In this document: positions 50,054-58,512 of the stretch, in pieces
Position numbering within the stretch: position 1 is the first letter of the stretch
How the letters are laid out: each line of letters starts with the position of its first letter
From: UBA1479 sp048263775
GTDB lineage: Bacteria; Pseudomonadota; Alphaproteobacteria; Rhodospirillales; Casp-alpha2
Assembly: GCA_048263775.1 (NCBI GenBank)
Contig: JBLXDU010000006.1
Location: 62,001 to 126,000 of the forward strand
Length of the DNA: 64,000 nt
Direction of reading: 5' to 3'
Notes under the pieces: generated by a model
Database searches by the model: none
Told to the model about the DNA's origin: nothing
Seen by the model: only the letters and a program-made list of their open reading frames with translations
Made by a program: the position numbers and the translations under genes

Positions 50054-51085
50054 TTGGAATCATTCAATCCGAAACTGCATCTTCCGATCCTGATCTTCGG
50101 TATCGGGGCCCCCTTCGTCATTCCCGGCGTGACCATCCAGATCGCCGTCCTTTGGGTCATGGTCCTGTTCGCTCTGACCTGGGACATCATGGGCGGTCAG
50201 ATGGGCTACAACTCGCTCGGTAACATCCTGTTCTTCGGTTCGGGCATGTATATCTCGGCCCTGGTCCAGATCAGCATGTTCGCCGACGTGTCCGAATACA
50301 CGGCGTCCTCTGGCGCGGTCGATTTTACCTATACGAGTTCCGAGTACTTCTGGGGCTTGGGATGGGGGATTCTGGCAGCAGGTATCGGTTCAGCCCTGTT
50401 GGCGGCGTCCCTTGGCTGGACCCTGTTCGGTCTGCGCGGACCATATTTCGCCATCGGCACCCTCGGCATTGCGCTGACGGCCGGTGAACTGATGGGGACC
50501 TGGGAATGGGTCGGCGCCGGCGGCGGCTTGGCCATGCCCGTCTACCCAGGCAGCGCCGACGGCAAGTCGTTCATGTTCTATTTCATGTGCTTCTTCGCCG
50601 CGATCGGAACCTATCTGTTCTGTAGCTGGCTTTATTCGACCCGTTTCGGCCTGGCCATCAACGCCATCCGCGATGACGAACAGAAAGCCGAAGCCATGGG
50701 CATCCACACCCTGCGCTACAAGACCATCGCATGGTCGGTATCGGCGTTCTTCCTTGGTATTTCCGGCGCCCTGTTCGGCAATATGACGGGCTTTGTCGAG
50801 CCCCTGGAAGTGGCCTTCCCGGTCGCGACCTTCGGCATCTTCATGGTCGCCATGTCGCTGCTGGGCGGTAAGGGGACCCTGTGGGGACCGATCCTCGGCG
50901 CCGCCTTGTTCCATGTCCTGAAGGAATTCACCTGGACCTACTTCCTGGGTTGGCAATGGGTGGCGCTCGGCGTGCTGATCATCGTCAACGTGGTGTTCTT
51001 CCAGCAAGGCATCATGGGCTGGCTGATGGAAAAATTCCCGGAACGGTTCGGCATTATCGTCGACAAGAAGGAGACGGCAAAATGA
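50054..51085 (+). CDS. livM: Branched-chain amino acid ABC permease LivM
   Basis: The 343-residue permease starts at TTG with GGGAGC upstream. It has LivM features: LWVMVLFALTWDIMGGQMGYNSLGNILFFGSGMYIS near the start and RFGLAINAIRDDEQKAEAMGIHTLRYKTIAWSVSAFFLGISGALFGNMTGFV as the coupling loop. About ten helices. Its stop overlaps the livG ATG. Confidence 0.93.
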   Translation: MESFNPKLHLPILIFGIGAPFVIPGVTIQIAVLWVMVLFALTWDIMGGQMGYNSLGNILFFGSGMYISALVQISMFADVSEYTASSGAVDFTYTSSEYFWGLGWGILAAGIGSALLAASLGWTLFGLRGPYFAIGTLGIALTAGELMGTWEWVGAGGGLAMPVYPGSADGKSFMFYFMCFFAAIGTYLFCSWLYSTRFGLAINAIRDDEQKAEAMGIHTLRYKTIAWSVSAFFLGISGALFGNMTGFVEPLEVAFPVATFGIFMVAMSLLGGKGTLWGPILGAALFHVLKEFTWTYFLGWQWVALGVLIIVNVVFFQQGIMGWLMEKFPERFGIIVDKKETAK

Positions 51086-51831
51086 CCGATACCGTCATTG
51101 AAATCTCGGGCGTATCGAAGTCCTACGGGGGCGTGGTCGCCAACCACAACATCTCGCTGAAGGTGCCGTCCGGCGGCATCACCGGCCTGATCGGGCCGAA
51201 CGGCTCGGGCAAGACGACCCTGTTCAACTCCATCGTCGGCTACCATCCCATCGACGAGGGCTCGATCAAGTTCAAGGGCGAGGAAATCTCCTCCTACCGG
51301 GTGCCGCAGATCGCGCGACTGGGCCTTCTGCGCACCTTCCAGCAGACGCGCATCTACTCGAACATGAACTGCATCGACAACATGCTGATCTCGATCCCGC
51401 ACCGTAAACTGGGCTTCGCGGACATGTTCAAGAACCGCGGCGACAAGGAAACCATGGAAGAGGTCGACCGTCTGCTCGACTTCGTGGGCCTTTACGAAAA
51501 ACGGCGGCTGATTTCGGGCGACCTTTCGTTCGGGCAGCAAAAGCTGCTGGAATTCGCCATGGCGCTGATGAACCGGCCCGAAGTGCTGCTGCTTGACGAG
51601 CCGACGGCGGGCATCAACCCGACGCTCATCAACGGGCTGATCGACCGGCTCCGCCGCGCCAATGAAGAACTGGGCATCACCCTGTTCGTCATCGAGCACA
51701 ACATGCGTGTGATCATGAACATGGCCCAGTCGATCTACTGTCTGGCCCATGGCGAGCTTCTCGCCCATGGCACGCCGGACGAGGTCCAGAACGACCAGCG
51801 CGTCATCGACGCCTATCTGGGAGCACACTGA
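51082..51831 (+). CDS. livG: Branched-chain amino acid ABC ATPase LivG
   Basis: The 249-residue ATPase has Walker A GPNGSGKTTLFNSI at about 37-50, the signature LSFGQQKLLEFAMALMNRPEVLLLDEPTAGINP with Walker B, and the His of LFVIEHNMR. It powers uptake with LivF. ATGA coupling with livM; two bases separate it from livF. Confidence 0.94.
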   Translation: MTDTVIEISGVSKSYGGVVANHNISLKVPSGGITGLIGPNGSGKTTLFNSIVGYHPIDEGSIKFKGEEISSYRVPQIARLGLLRTFQQTRIYSNMNCIDNMLISIPHRKLGFADMFKNRGDKETMEEVDRLLDFVGLYEKRRLISGDLSFGQQKLLEFAMALMNRPEVLLLDEPTAGINPTLINGLIDRLRRANEELGITLFVIEHNMRVIMNMAQSIYCLAHGELLAHGTPDEVQNDQRVIDAYLGAH

Positions 51832-51833
51832 AC

Positions 51834-52742
51834 ATGGCCGACGAAAACAAGGCACAAGAAGACGAATCCGCCGGGGCCGCCGCGAACCGCCGCTCCACCG
51901 GCTATCACATGGGAACCGTCGATGCGGTCATATCGGTCGAGGACGTCAACCGCCAGGCCAAGGCCATGGCTGTCGAGGTCCCGCTGGAGCAGGTCGCGTC
52001 CCTGGCCAACAACGATCCCTTCGTCAATCTGAAGGATCTGCGTTGCGGTTACGGCAAGATGGAGATCATCCACGGCCTCAACCTGCAGGTCGCCAAGGGG
52101 CAGTCGCTCTGCCTGATCGGCCCCAACGGGGCCGGCAAGTCGACGGTGCTGCACGCCATCTACGGCCTCAATACGGTGATGGGCGGAAACATCCTGGTGG
52201 GCGAGGGCGCCAAAGCCCAGGACGTCGCCCATATGACCGCCAACCAGAAGCTGAAGCAGGCCGGCATCGCCTATATCCTGCAGGACAAATCCATCTTCCC
52301 CGACATGACTGTGGAAGAGAACCTGTGGATGGGCGGCTTCCTCATGGAAACCACGGCACAGGCCAAGGAAGCGGCGGAAAAGGTGTTCGCCAAGTACGAC
52401 CGCCTGGCCCAGCGCCGCAAGCACCTGGCCAAGGTGCTGTCGGGTGGGGAGCGCCGTCTTCTGGAAATCTCCCGCGCCCTGGTCATGGATCCGGACGTTC
52501 TGCTGGTGGACGAACCGTCCATCGGGTTGGAACCCCGGTTCATCGACATGGTGTTCGACATCCTGGACGACCTTCAGCATACCGAAGGCAAGACCATCAT
52601 CATGGTTGAACAGAACGCCAAGAAGGGCCTGGAATTCGCCGATATCGGCTATGTCCTGGTCTCGGGCGAACTGGCCATCGCCGGCACCGGCGACGCGCTG
52701 CTGGAGAACGAGGACGTGGGCCGGCTGTTCCTGGGGGGCTGA
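51834..52742 (+). CDS. livF: Branched-chain amino acid ABC ATPase LivF with N-terminal extension
   Basis: The 302-residue ATPase has a canonical core from about residue 62: LKDLRCGYGKMEIIHGLNLQVAKGQSLCLIGPNGAGKSTVLHAIYG, LSGGERRLLEISRALVMDPDVLLVDEPSIGLEP and IIMVEQNAKK. The first 60 residues (AQEDESAGAAANRRSTGYHMGTVDAVISVEDVNRQAKAMAVE) are an extension not found in ordinary LivF, which is about 235 residues. It is polar and acidic at first, then helix-like, and may be regulatory. A later ATG at codon 26 (51909) would give a shorter form but has no obvious ribosome site. Last gene of the transporter operon. Confidence 0.88.
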   Translation: MADENKAQEDESAGAAANRRSTGYHMGTVDAVISVEDVNRQAKAMAVEVPLEQVASLANNDPFVNLKDLRCGYGKMEIIHGLNLQVAKGQSLCLIGPNGAGKSTVLHAIYGLNTVMGGNILVGEGAKAQDVAHMTANQKLKQAGIAYILQDKSIFPDMTVEENLWMGGFLMETTAQAKEAAEKVFAKYDRLAQRRKHLAKVLSGGERRLLEISRALVMDPDVLLVDEPSIGLEPRFIDMVFDILDDLQHTEGKTIIMVEQNAKKGLEFADIGYVLVSGELAIAGTGDALLENEDVGRLFLGG

Positions 52743-52904
52743 ACGTCTCGGTGGTGGGCCCACCTGCCGTTACGCTTCTGGAATCGCTGTTCCGGTCTGG
52801 CAGAGAATGCCTGTCAGCAGGGGGTAGATTTTAGCGTAAAAGGTCGCCCGACGGCCAATGCGCCGTGCTAGAAGCGAGTCTCAACCTACTGATAAGGTTA
52901 AACT

Positions 52905-52942
52905 AAAAACCGCGCCGGCAGGATAACTGCCGGCGCGATTGC
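52905..52942. terminator. Bidirectional terminator between livF and dehydratase genes
   Basis: CGCGCCGGCAG at 52911-52921 pairs perfectly with CTGCCGGCGCG at 52927-52937 around GATAA. On the minus strand GTTTTTAG follows the stem, which is a good terminator for the dehydratase gene; on the plus strand it can end the livF message. The 160 bases before it (52743-52904) hold a GGTGGGCCCACC palindrome at 52751 but no gene I can support. Confidence 0.75.
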
Positions 52943-52972
52943 GTTTAACTGCGAACGCAGGCGGTGGGGCGT

Positions 52973-54685
52973 TCAGGCGCCGTCGACGGCCTTGAGAAAG
53001 CCGAAATCGGCCCCTTCTTCCGCCTGGGTCACCGTATCCAGGTAAAGCTTCAGATAGCCGCGGCCTGATCCCTGATGGGCCGGGGGCGGGGTCCAGGCGT
53101 CGCGTCGGGATTTCATTTCGGCATCGTCTACTAGTAGAGTAAGGCTGCGGTTCGGGGTGTCCAGGCGGATGCGGTCGCCCGTTTGCACCAGCGCGAGGGG
53201 GCCGCCGTCGGCGGCCTCGGGCGAGACGTGCAGGATGATCGTTCCGAAGGCGGTGCCGCTCATGCGGCCGTCGGAAATGCGCACCATGTCCTTCACGCCC
53301 TGGCTGGCCAGTTTCTTCGGGATCGGAATGTATCCGGCCTCGGGCATGCCGGGGGCTCCCTTGGGCCCGATGTTGCGTAGCACCAGTACGTCGTCGGGCG
53401 TCACGTCCAGGTCGGCACTGTCGATGCGTTCGGCCAGGTCTTCCAGGTTTTCGAACACCACGGCGCGGCCTTCATGGACCAGAAGGCCCTGATCGGCCGC
53501 GGACTGTTTCAAAACCGCACCGTTTGGTGCCAGGTTGCCGCGCAGGACGGCCATGCTGCCCTTGGAGAACAGGGGATTGCTGCGTGGCCGCACCACGTCC
53601 TGCTGCCATCCCGCCGGCATGGCGGCCAGGTTTTCGCCCAGCGTCTTGCCCGACACGGTCGGACAATCGAGGTCGAGAAGATCCTTGATCTCACGCAGGA
53701 TGGTGGTCAGGCCGCCGGCCTTCCACAAGTCTTCCATGTAGTAGCTGCCGTTGGGTTTCAGGTCGACCAGCATGGGGACATCGCGGCCCATCGTATCGAA
53801 GGCGTCCAGATCAACGTTGAGACCCAGGCGTCCGGCCACGGCCGCCATGTGGACAATGCCGTTGGTCGACCCGCCGACGGCCAGCAGGGTCTTCATGGCG
53901 TTGTTCAGGGACGCTTGCGTAATGATTTGATCCGGCGTCACTTTTTCCTTGGCCAGGGTGACGGCACGGGTGCCTGTTTCCTCGGCATGGCGCAGGCGGT
54001 CGGCTGCGAATGCCGGGATCGCCGCCCCGCCGGGCAACATCATGCCCATGGCTTCGGTCATCAGCGCCATGGTCGAGGCCGTGCCCATGACACCGCAGGT
54101 GCCGGCCGTGGGCACCAGCTTGGAGGAAATGTCCTCGATCTCGGCTTCGTCGATCTCGCCGGCGCGGAACTTGCCCCACATGCGCCGGCAGTCGGTGCAG
54201 GCACCTAAGCGCTCGCCCTTGTGGCTGCCGGTGCCCATGGGGCCGGTGACCAGGACGATGGCCGGCACATTGGCGGAGGCGGCGCCCATCAACAGCGCCG
54301 GTACCGTCTTGTCGCAGCCGCCGATCAGCACGACCGCGTCCATCGGTTGGGCGCGGATCATTTCCTCCGTGTCCATGGACATCAGGTTGCGCAGGAACAT
54401 GGAGGTCGGATGGGCGAAGCTTTCATGGATGGAGATGGTCGGAAACTCCACCGGCAGGCCGCCGGCCAGCATAACGCCGCGTTTCACGGCCTCGATCAGG
54501 TCGGGTACCGTCTTGTGGCAGGCGTTATAGCCGGAAAAGGTGTCGGCGATGCCGATGATCGGACGGTTCAGGGCATCGTCCGTATAGCCCATGGCCTTGA
54601 TGAAGGCCTTGCGTAGGAACAGGGAAAAGGCGTCGTCGCCATAGCGGGTCAGGCCTTTTTTCATGCCTGTCTGATCATCGGACAT
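52973..54685 (-). CDS. IlvD/Edd-family sugar-acid dehydratase
   Basis: The 570-residue enzyme has the Fe-S dehydratase pattern: Cys56 in SGYNACHKTV, Cys124 in IGGCDKTVPA and Cys197 in GTCGVMGTAST are the probable cluster ligands, and GACTDCRRMWG at 161-171 is also conserved. DGRMSGTAFG near the C-terminus carries the catalytic Ser. The TISIHESFAHPTSMFLRNLMSMDTEEMIRAQPMDAVVL segment points to the sugar-acid group (L-arabonate or similar) rather than branched-chain amino acid synthesis. It would dehydrate a sugar acid to a 2-keto-3-deoxy acid. The start at 54685 has GGAGG... a few bases before it; an upstream in-frame ATG at 54871 overlaps the next gene. Confidence 0.85.
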   Translation of the reverse strand: MSDDQTGMKKGLTRYGDDAFSLFLRKAFIKAMGYTDDALNRPIIGIADTFSGYNACHKTVPDLIEAVKRGVMLAGGLPVEFPTISIHESFAHPTSMFLRNLMSMDTEEMIRAQPMDAVVLIGGCDKTVPALLMGAASANVPAIVLVTGPMGTGSHKGERLGACTDCRRMWGKFRAGEIDEAEIEDISSKLVPTAGTCGVMGTASTMALMTEAMGMMLPGGAAIPAFAADRLRHAEETGTRAVTLAKEKVTPDQIITQASLNNAMKTLLAVGGSTNGIVHMAAVAGRLGLNVDLDAFDTMGRDVPMLVDLKPNGSYYMEDLWKAGGLTTILREIKDLLDLDCPTVSGKTLGENLAAMPAGWQQDVVRPRSNPLFSKGSMAVLRGNLAPNGAVLKQSAADQGLLVHEGRAVVFENLEDLAERIDSADLDVTPDDVLVLRNIGPKGAPGMPEAGYIPIPKKLASQGVKDMVRISDGRMSGTAFGTIILHVSPEAADGGPLALVQTGDRIRLDTPNRSLTLLVDDAEMKSRRDAWTPPPAHQGSGRGYLKLYLDTVTQAEEGADFGFLKAVDGA

Positions 54686-54728
54686 TCGGAGGTTTCCTTG
54701 GAGGGTCTGTTTGGTGTCTGCGTTTGTT

Positions 54729-55148
54729 CTAATTGTTATAGCACTGGTGCCAGAGCAGGCGCGATGCATCCAGGTTCCGGAATGCGAAATAAGGGGCGTT
54801 CTGGGAACTGGGGGCGACCACGGCGGTGATGTCGAGCCACAGGGTCGCCCCGGGTGCGAGGTCGAATTCACGACCCGGCAGCGGCCAGTCCTGCAATTCC
54901 ATGCCGGAAGTCACGATGGCGGCCCGGACCGCCGGCCCGGTCAGCGAGCACTTGACGTCGATCAAGGACGGTGTTGCGGCGGGCAAGGTATGAAAACGGG
55001 CTTCCTGGCCGGGCTGGACGTCGTGGGGGTGGGAGTCCTCTTCTAACATTTCCGCCCGGGGCAGGGCGCGCCACGGTGCCTCCGCCGCATCGGCGGCGAC
55101 GGCGAATAAGAACACCGTAAGCGCGGCGAAGGACGTATAAATGGACAT
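54729..55148 (-). CDS. Unrecognised small periplasmic protein
   Basis: This 139-residue protein has a signal peptide (MSIYTSFAALTVFLFAVAADA, cleavage before AEAPW). The mature part has beta-strand-rich text (VKCSLTGPAVRAAIVTSGMELQDWPLPGREFDLAPGATLWLDITAVVAPSSQNAPYFAFRNLDASRLLWHQCYNN) with two Cys that may pair (VKCSL, HQCYN). I know no family. GGGGGGA lies just before the ATG. Its stop is 44 bases before the dehydratase start on the same strand, so cotranscription is possible. Confidence 0.65.
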   Translation of the reverse strand: MSIYTSFAALTVFLFAVAADAAEAPWRALPRAEMLEEDSHPHDVQPGQEARFHTLPAATPSLIDVKCSLTGPAVRAAIVTSGMELQDWPLPGREFDLAPGATLWLDITAVVAPSSQNAPYFAFRNLDASRLLWHQCYNN

Positions 55149-55279
55149 GGCAAATCCCCCCGACGCCTCTACACGGAAAACCTTAGCAGGCCAACCCGTT
55201 AAACGTTACGGACCGGTGTCGGCTCTGTTGCGCTGCACCAAATGATGCTCTACGGTTTAATGGCAACTGGGGCCCCGGG

Positions 55280-56737
55280 GTGAATTTGTCCGATAGAGAG
55301 AAACCCGACATTTTCGATGAAATGCACGCCGCGAACGGAGACATCCGACCGGCCTATAGAGATTATTCGGCCTGGCTGACCGACCAGTCCTTGGAGCGGC
55401 TTCGTCAGAAGCACGCACAGGCGGATCTGCTGTTCCGTCGGCTCGGTATCACTTTCACCGTTTATGGAGAGGATGAGGGCGGCGAGCGCCTGATTCCCTT
55501 CGACGTCATCCCGCGGATTATCAGCCATGAGGAGTGGAGCGTCCTGGAACGGGGCGCTATTCAGCGGGTCGATGCGCTCAACGCCTTTCTGCACGACATC
55601 TATCACGAACAGGAAATCATCCGCGCCGGCATCGTGCCCGCCGAACTGGTGATGACCAACGAGGCCTTCCAGCCGCAGATGTTGGGGCTCGACCTGCCGC
55701 GCCGGGTCTATGCCCATGTGTCCGGCGTCGATGTGGTGCGGGTCGACGACAAGACCTTTTATGTCCTGGAAGACAACGTGCGCACGCCGTCGGGTGTGTC
55801 CTACATGCTGGAAAACCGCGAAACCATGATGCGGCTGTTCCCGGATCTGTTCGCGCAGTCCGTGGTCGCACCGGTGGATCGCTACGCCGAATATCTGCTG
55901 CGCTCGCTCCAGGCCGTGGCGCCGACGGGCGTGGATGATCCCACGGTCGTGCTGATGACGCCGGGACAATACAACAGCGCCTATTTCGAACATGCCTTCC
56001 TGGCCATGGAAATGGGGATCGAACTGGTCGAAGGGCGCGATCTGTTCGTCGACTCGGGCTCCATCTTCATGCGCACGACCGAAGGGCCCAAGCGGGTCGA
56101 CGTGATCTACCGCCGGGTCGATGACGGGTTCATCGACCCGCTGGCCTTCAATCCGGACTCGGCCCTCGGCGTGCCCGGCATGTTGTCCGTCGTGCGCAGC
56201 GGCCGCGTGACCGTGTGTAACGCCATGGGCACCGGCGTCGCCGACGACAAGGCCATGTACTGCTTCGTGCCCGATATGATCCGTTTCTACCTGGGGGAGG
56301 AGCCGGTGCTGCAGAACGTGCCGACTTATTCCTGCCGCAAGCCGGACGACCTCAAGTACGTGCTCGACAACATCGCCGATCTGGTGGTCAAGGAAGTCCA
56401 CGGGTCCGGCGGCTACGGCATGTTGGTCGGTCCCAAAGCCACCAAGGCCGAATGCGACGATTTCAAGCGGCGCCTGAAGGCGGAGCCGGACAACTATATC
56501 GCCCAGCCGACCCTGGCGCTCTCGACCTGCCCGACCTTGGTCGAGGAAGGCATCGCGCCGCGCCATGTCGATCTCAGGCCCTATGTGCTGTCGGGCGAGA
56601 AGACCCGCGTGGTGCCGGGCGGCCTGACCCGCGTGGCGCTGAAGCCGGGGTCGCTGGTTGTTAATTCCTCGCAAGGTGGCGGGACCAAGGACACCTGGGT
56701 CCTCGAGGCACCGGTCGTTATCGAGGAAGAGGAATAG
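55280..56737 (+). CDS. Circularly permuted ATP-grasp protein (DUF404/DUF407)
   Basis: The 485-residue protein belongs to the circularly permuted ATP-grasp family: it starts NLSDREKPDIFDEMHAANGDIRPAYRDYSAWLTDQSLERLRQKHAQADLLFRRLGITFTVYGEDEGGERLIPFDVIPRIISHEEW, then FLHDIYHEQEIIRAGIVPAELV. ATP-binding residues follow in TFYVLEDNVRTPSGVSYMLENRETMMRLFPDL and a later VVKEVHGSGGYGMLVGP. ATP-grasp enzymes make amide or peptide bonds with ATP. In this family it is always found with an alpha-E and a transglutaminase gene, as here; the product is unknown. GTG start. It overlaps no neighbour; alpha-E gene follows 16 bases later. Confidence 0.88.
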   Translation: MNLSDREKPDIFDEMHAANGDIRPAYRDYSAWLTDQSLERLRQKHAQADLLFRRLGITFTVYGEDEGGERLIPFDVIPRIISHEEWSVLERGAIQRVDALNAFLHDIYHEQEIIRAGIVPAELVMTNEAFQPQMLGLDLPRRVYAHVSGVDVVRVDDKTFYVLEDNVRTPSGVSYMLENRETMMRLFPDLFAQSVVAPVDRYAEYLLRSLQAVAPTGVDDPTVVLMTPGQYNSAYFEHAFLAMEMGIELVEGRDLFVDSGSIFMRTTEGPKRVDVIYRRVDDGFIDPLAFNPDSALGVPGMLSVVRSGRVTVCNAMGTGVADDKAMYCFVPDMIRFYLGEEPVLQNVPTYSCRKPDDLKYVLDNIADLVVKEVHGSGGYGMLVGPKATKAECDDFKRRLKAEPDNYIAQPTLALSTCPTLVEEGIAPRHVDLRPYVLSGEKTRVVPGGLTRVALKPGSLVVNSSQGGGTKDTWVLEAPVVIEEEE

Positions 56738-56753
56738 GGAGGGCGACGCAGAG

Positions 56754-57698
56754 ATGTTATCGAGCACCGCCGAAAACCTGTTCTGGATGGCGCGCTATAT
56801 GGAGCGTTCGGAAAATACCGCGCGCCTGCTGACCGGGCTGTATCACATGTCCCTGCTGCCGGCGCGGCGGGGGGCCCAGGCGGGCTTGTGGGAAGGGCTG
56901 TTCCAGTCCGAGGCCGAACGCAACGCCTACCTTGCCAAGTATGATGCCTTCAAGACCGATCCGGTGCTGACCTACATGGTGCTGGACCGCGAAAACCCGT
57001 CAAGCATCCGGTCCTGTGTTTGGTCGGCGCGCGAGAATGTGCGCGCCACGCGCCATGTGTTGACCACGGACATGTGGGAGACCATCAATTCCACTTGGTT
57101 GGACATAGCAAAGACCACCTATGCCGACATGCAGGACATGGGTCATCACGAATTCCTGGAATGGATCAAGGTGCGCTCGCACCTGTTCCGCGGGGTTGCT
57201 CATGGCACCATGCGGCGTGGCGATGCCTTTGAATTCTGGCGCATGGGCGTGTTCATCGAACGGGCGGAAAACACCATTCGCTTGTTGGCCGCCCGCGCCC
57301 ATACCTTCAAGCCGACGGGCCCCATTTCGCGTGAGGACACGGCGACCCTCGATTATTACCAATGGGGCACGCTGCTGCGGTCGGTCAACGCCTACAAGGC
57401 CTACCGGGAAATCTATAAAAGCCAGATCGACCCGCGCCGGGTCGTTGAATTGCTGACCCTGAACGAAGAGATCCCGCGTTCCGTCATGGCCTGTGTCGAG
57501 GAGATTTGTCAGGTTCTGGAGGGCTTGCGTCCGCGTTCGCGGTGTTTCGAACAGTCGCGCGACCTTCTCAACCGGCTGCAGTCGGCGCGCATCGACCGTG
57601 TCTACCGTACGGGCATGGCGCGGTTCCTGGAAGATTACCGGGCCGGCCTGCACGATCTCAGCCTGCAAATTCAAAAAGACTTCCTGATGATCCAATGA
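56754..57698 (+). CDS. Alpha-E domain protein (DUF403)
   Basis: The 314-residue protein is nearly all helix and begins MLSSTAENLFWMARYMERSENTARLL, the hallmark of the alpha-E family. A second repeat of the pattern occurs at about 153-175 (RGDAFEFWRMGVFIERAENTIRLLAAR), which hints at an internal duplication. It is thought to cooperate with the permuted ATP-grasp and the transglutaminase encoded on either side, perhaps as scaffold or as substrate-binding part. It has no recognisable catalytic residues. Confidence 0.9.
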   Translation: MLSSTAENLFWMARYMERSENTARLLTGLYHMSLLPARRGAQAGLWEGLFQSEAERNAYLAKYDAFKTDPVLTYMVLDRENPSSIRSCVWSARENVRATRHVLTTDMWETINSTWLDIAKTTYADMQDMGHHEFLEWIKVRSHLFRGVAHGTMRRGDAFEFWRMGVFIERAENTIRLLAARAHTFKPTGPISREDTATLDYYQWGTLLRSVNAYKAYREIYKSQIDPRRVVELLTLNEEIPRSVMACVEEICQVLEGLRPRSRCFEQSRDLLNRLQSARIDRVYRTGMARFLEDYRAGLHDLSLQIQKDFLMIQ

Positions 57699-57705
57699 GT
57701 GCGAC

Positions 57706-58509
57706 ATGCATCTGACCGTCAAGCACGTCACCCAGTTCAAGTTCGCGGAAGCGGCGACCCATTCGATTCAATACATTCGGATGACGCCGCGCGCCGACTT
57801 GTGCCAGCGGGTCCGCCAATGGGAGATCACGGCGAGCGGGCGGCTGACGCCCTGGACCGACGGGTTCGACAACCACGCCCATGTCGCGACCTTTGACGGA
57901 GAGCACGACGAGGTGCGCGTCACCGTCAGCGGCGAGATCACGACGTCGGATACCAACGGCATCCTGCCCATGGATGACGGGCTGCCGCCCTATATCTTTC
58001 TCACGCCAACGGATTATACGGATGCCGACGACGGAATCCGTAAGTTCGCCAAACCGATTGCCAAGATACTGGAATCGCAGGGGGCGCTTGCCGCGGGCCA
58101 TGCGTTGATGGCCGCAGTGGCCGAGGCTGTGCAGTATCAGTCCGGCCAGACCACGGTGGAAACCAAGGCTTCCGAGGCGCTGGCCGCCGGTAAGGGCGTG
58201 TGCCAGGACCAGGCGCATCTGTTCATCGCCGCCGCCCGGCACTTAGGCTTGCCCACGCGCTACGTATCCGGATACCTGGCGGCGGGGAAGGGCAATGACA
58301 GCCATCTGGCAAGCCACGCCTGGGCGGAGACCCTGGTCGAGGGCTTGGGCTGGGTCAGCTTCGATCCGGCCAATGATCAGTGTGCGACGGATGCCTATAT
58401 CCGGTTGGCGCTGGGGCTCGACTACGGCACGGCCTGCCCGATCCGGGGCCTGCGAAGCGGCGGCGGGCTCGAGGAAATGGACGTCAACCTGCGCATCGAC
58501 GAACAGTAG
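57706..58509 (+). CDS. Transglutaminase-like cysteine protease/peptidase
   Basis: The 267-residue protein has an N-terminal beta region (HVTQFKFAEAATHSIQYIRMTPRADLCQRVRQWEITASG) and a papain-like transglutaminase domain with the full triad: Cys166 in GKGVCQDQAH, His204 in LASHAWAE and Asp220 in SFDPAND. It may cleave or form amide bonds. No signal peptide, so it is cytoplasmic. It starts seven bases after the alpha-E gene and is the last gene of the trio. Transglutaminase-like proteases of this kind are always linked with ATP-grasp and alpha-E partners, suggesting synthesis and turnover of a peptide tag. Confidence 0.88.
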   Translation: MHLTVKHVTQFKFAEAATHSIQYIRMTPRADLCQRVRQWEITASGRLTPWTDGFDNHAHVATFDGEHDEVRVTVSGEITTSDTNGILPMDDGLPPYIFLTPTDYTDADDGIRKFAKPIAKILESQGALAAGHALMAAVAEAVQYQSGQTTVETKASEALAAGKGVCQDQAHLFIAAARHLGLPTRYVSGYLAAGKGNDSHLASHAWAETLVEGLGWVSFDPANDQCATDAYIRLALGLDYGTACPIRGLRSGGGLEEMDVNLRIDEQ

Positions 58510-58512
58510 CGG

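Noticed and set aside
52751..52762. GGTGGGCCCACC palindrome after livF
   Set aside because: A perfect palindrome without loop or T-run; the strong hairpin at 52911 is the better terminator, so I give it no separate role.
55250..56767. Open frame of 505 codons antisense to the permuted ATP-grasp gene
   Set aside because: No family resemblance, and the codon pattern of the true gene explains the absence of stops.
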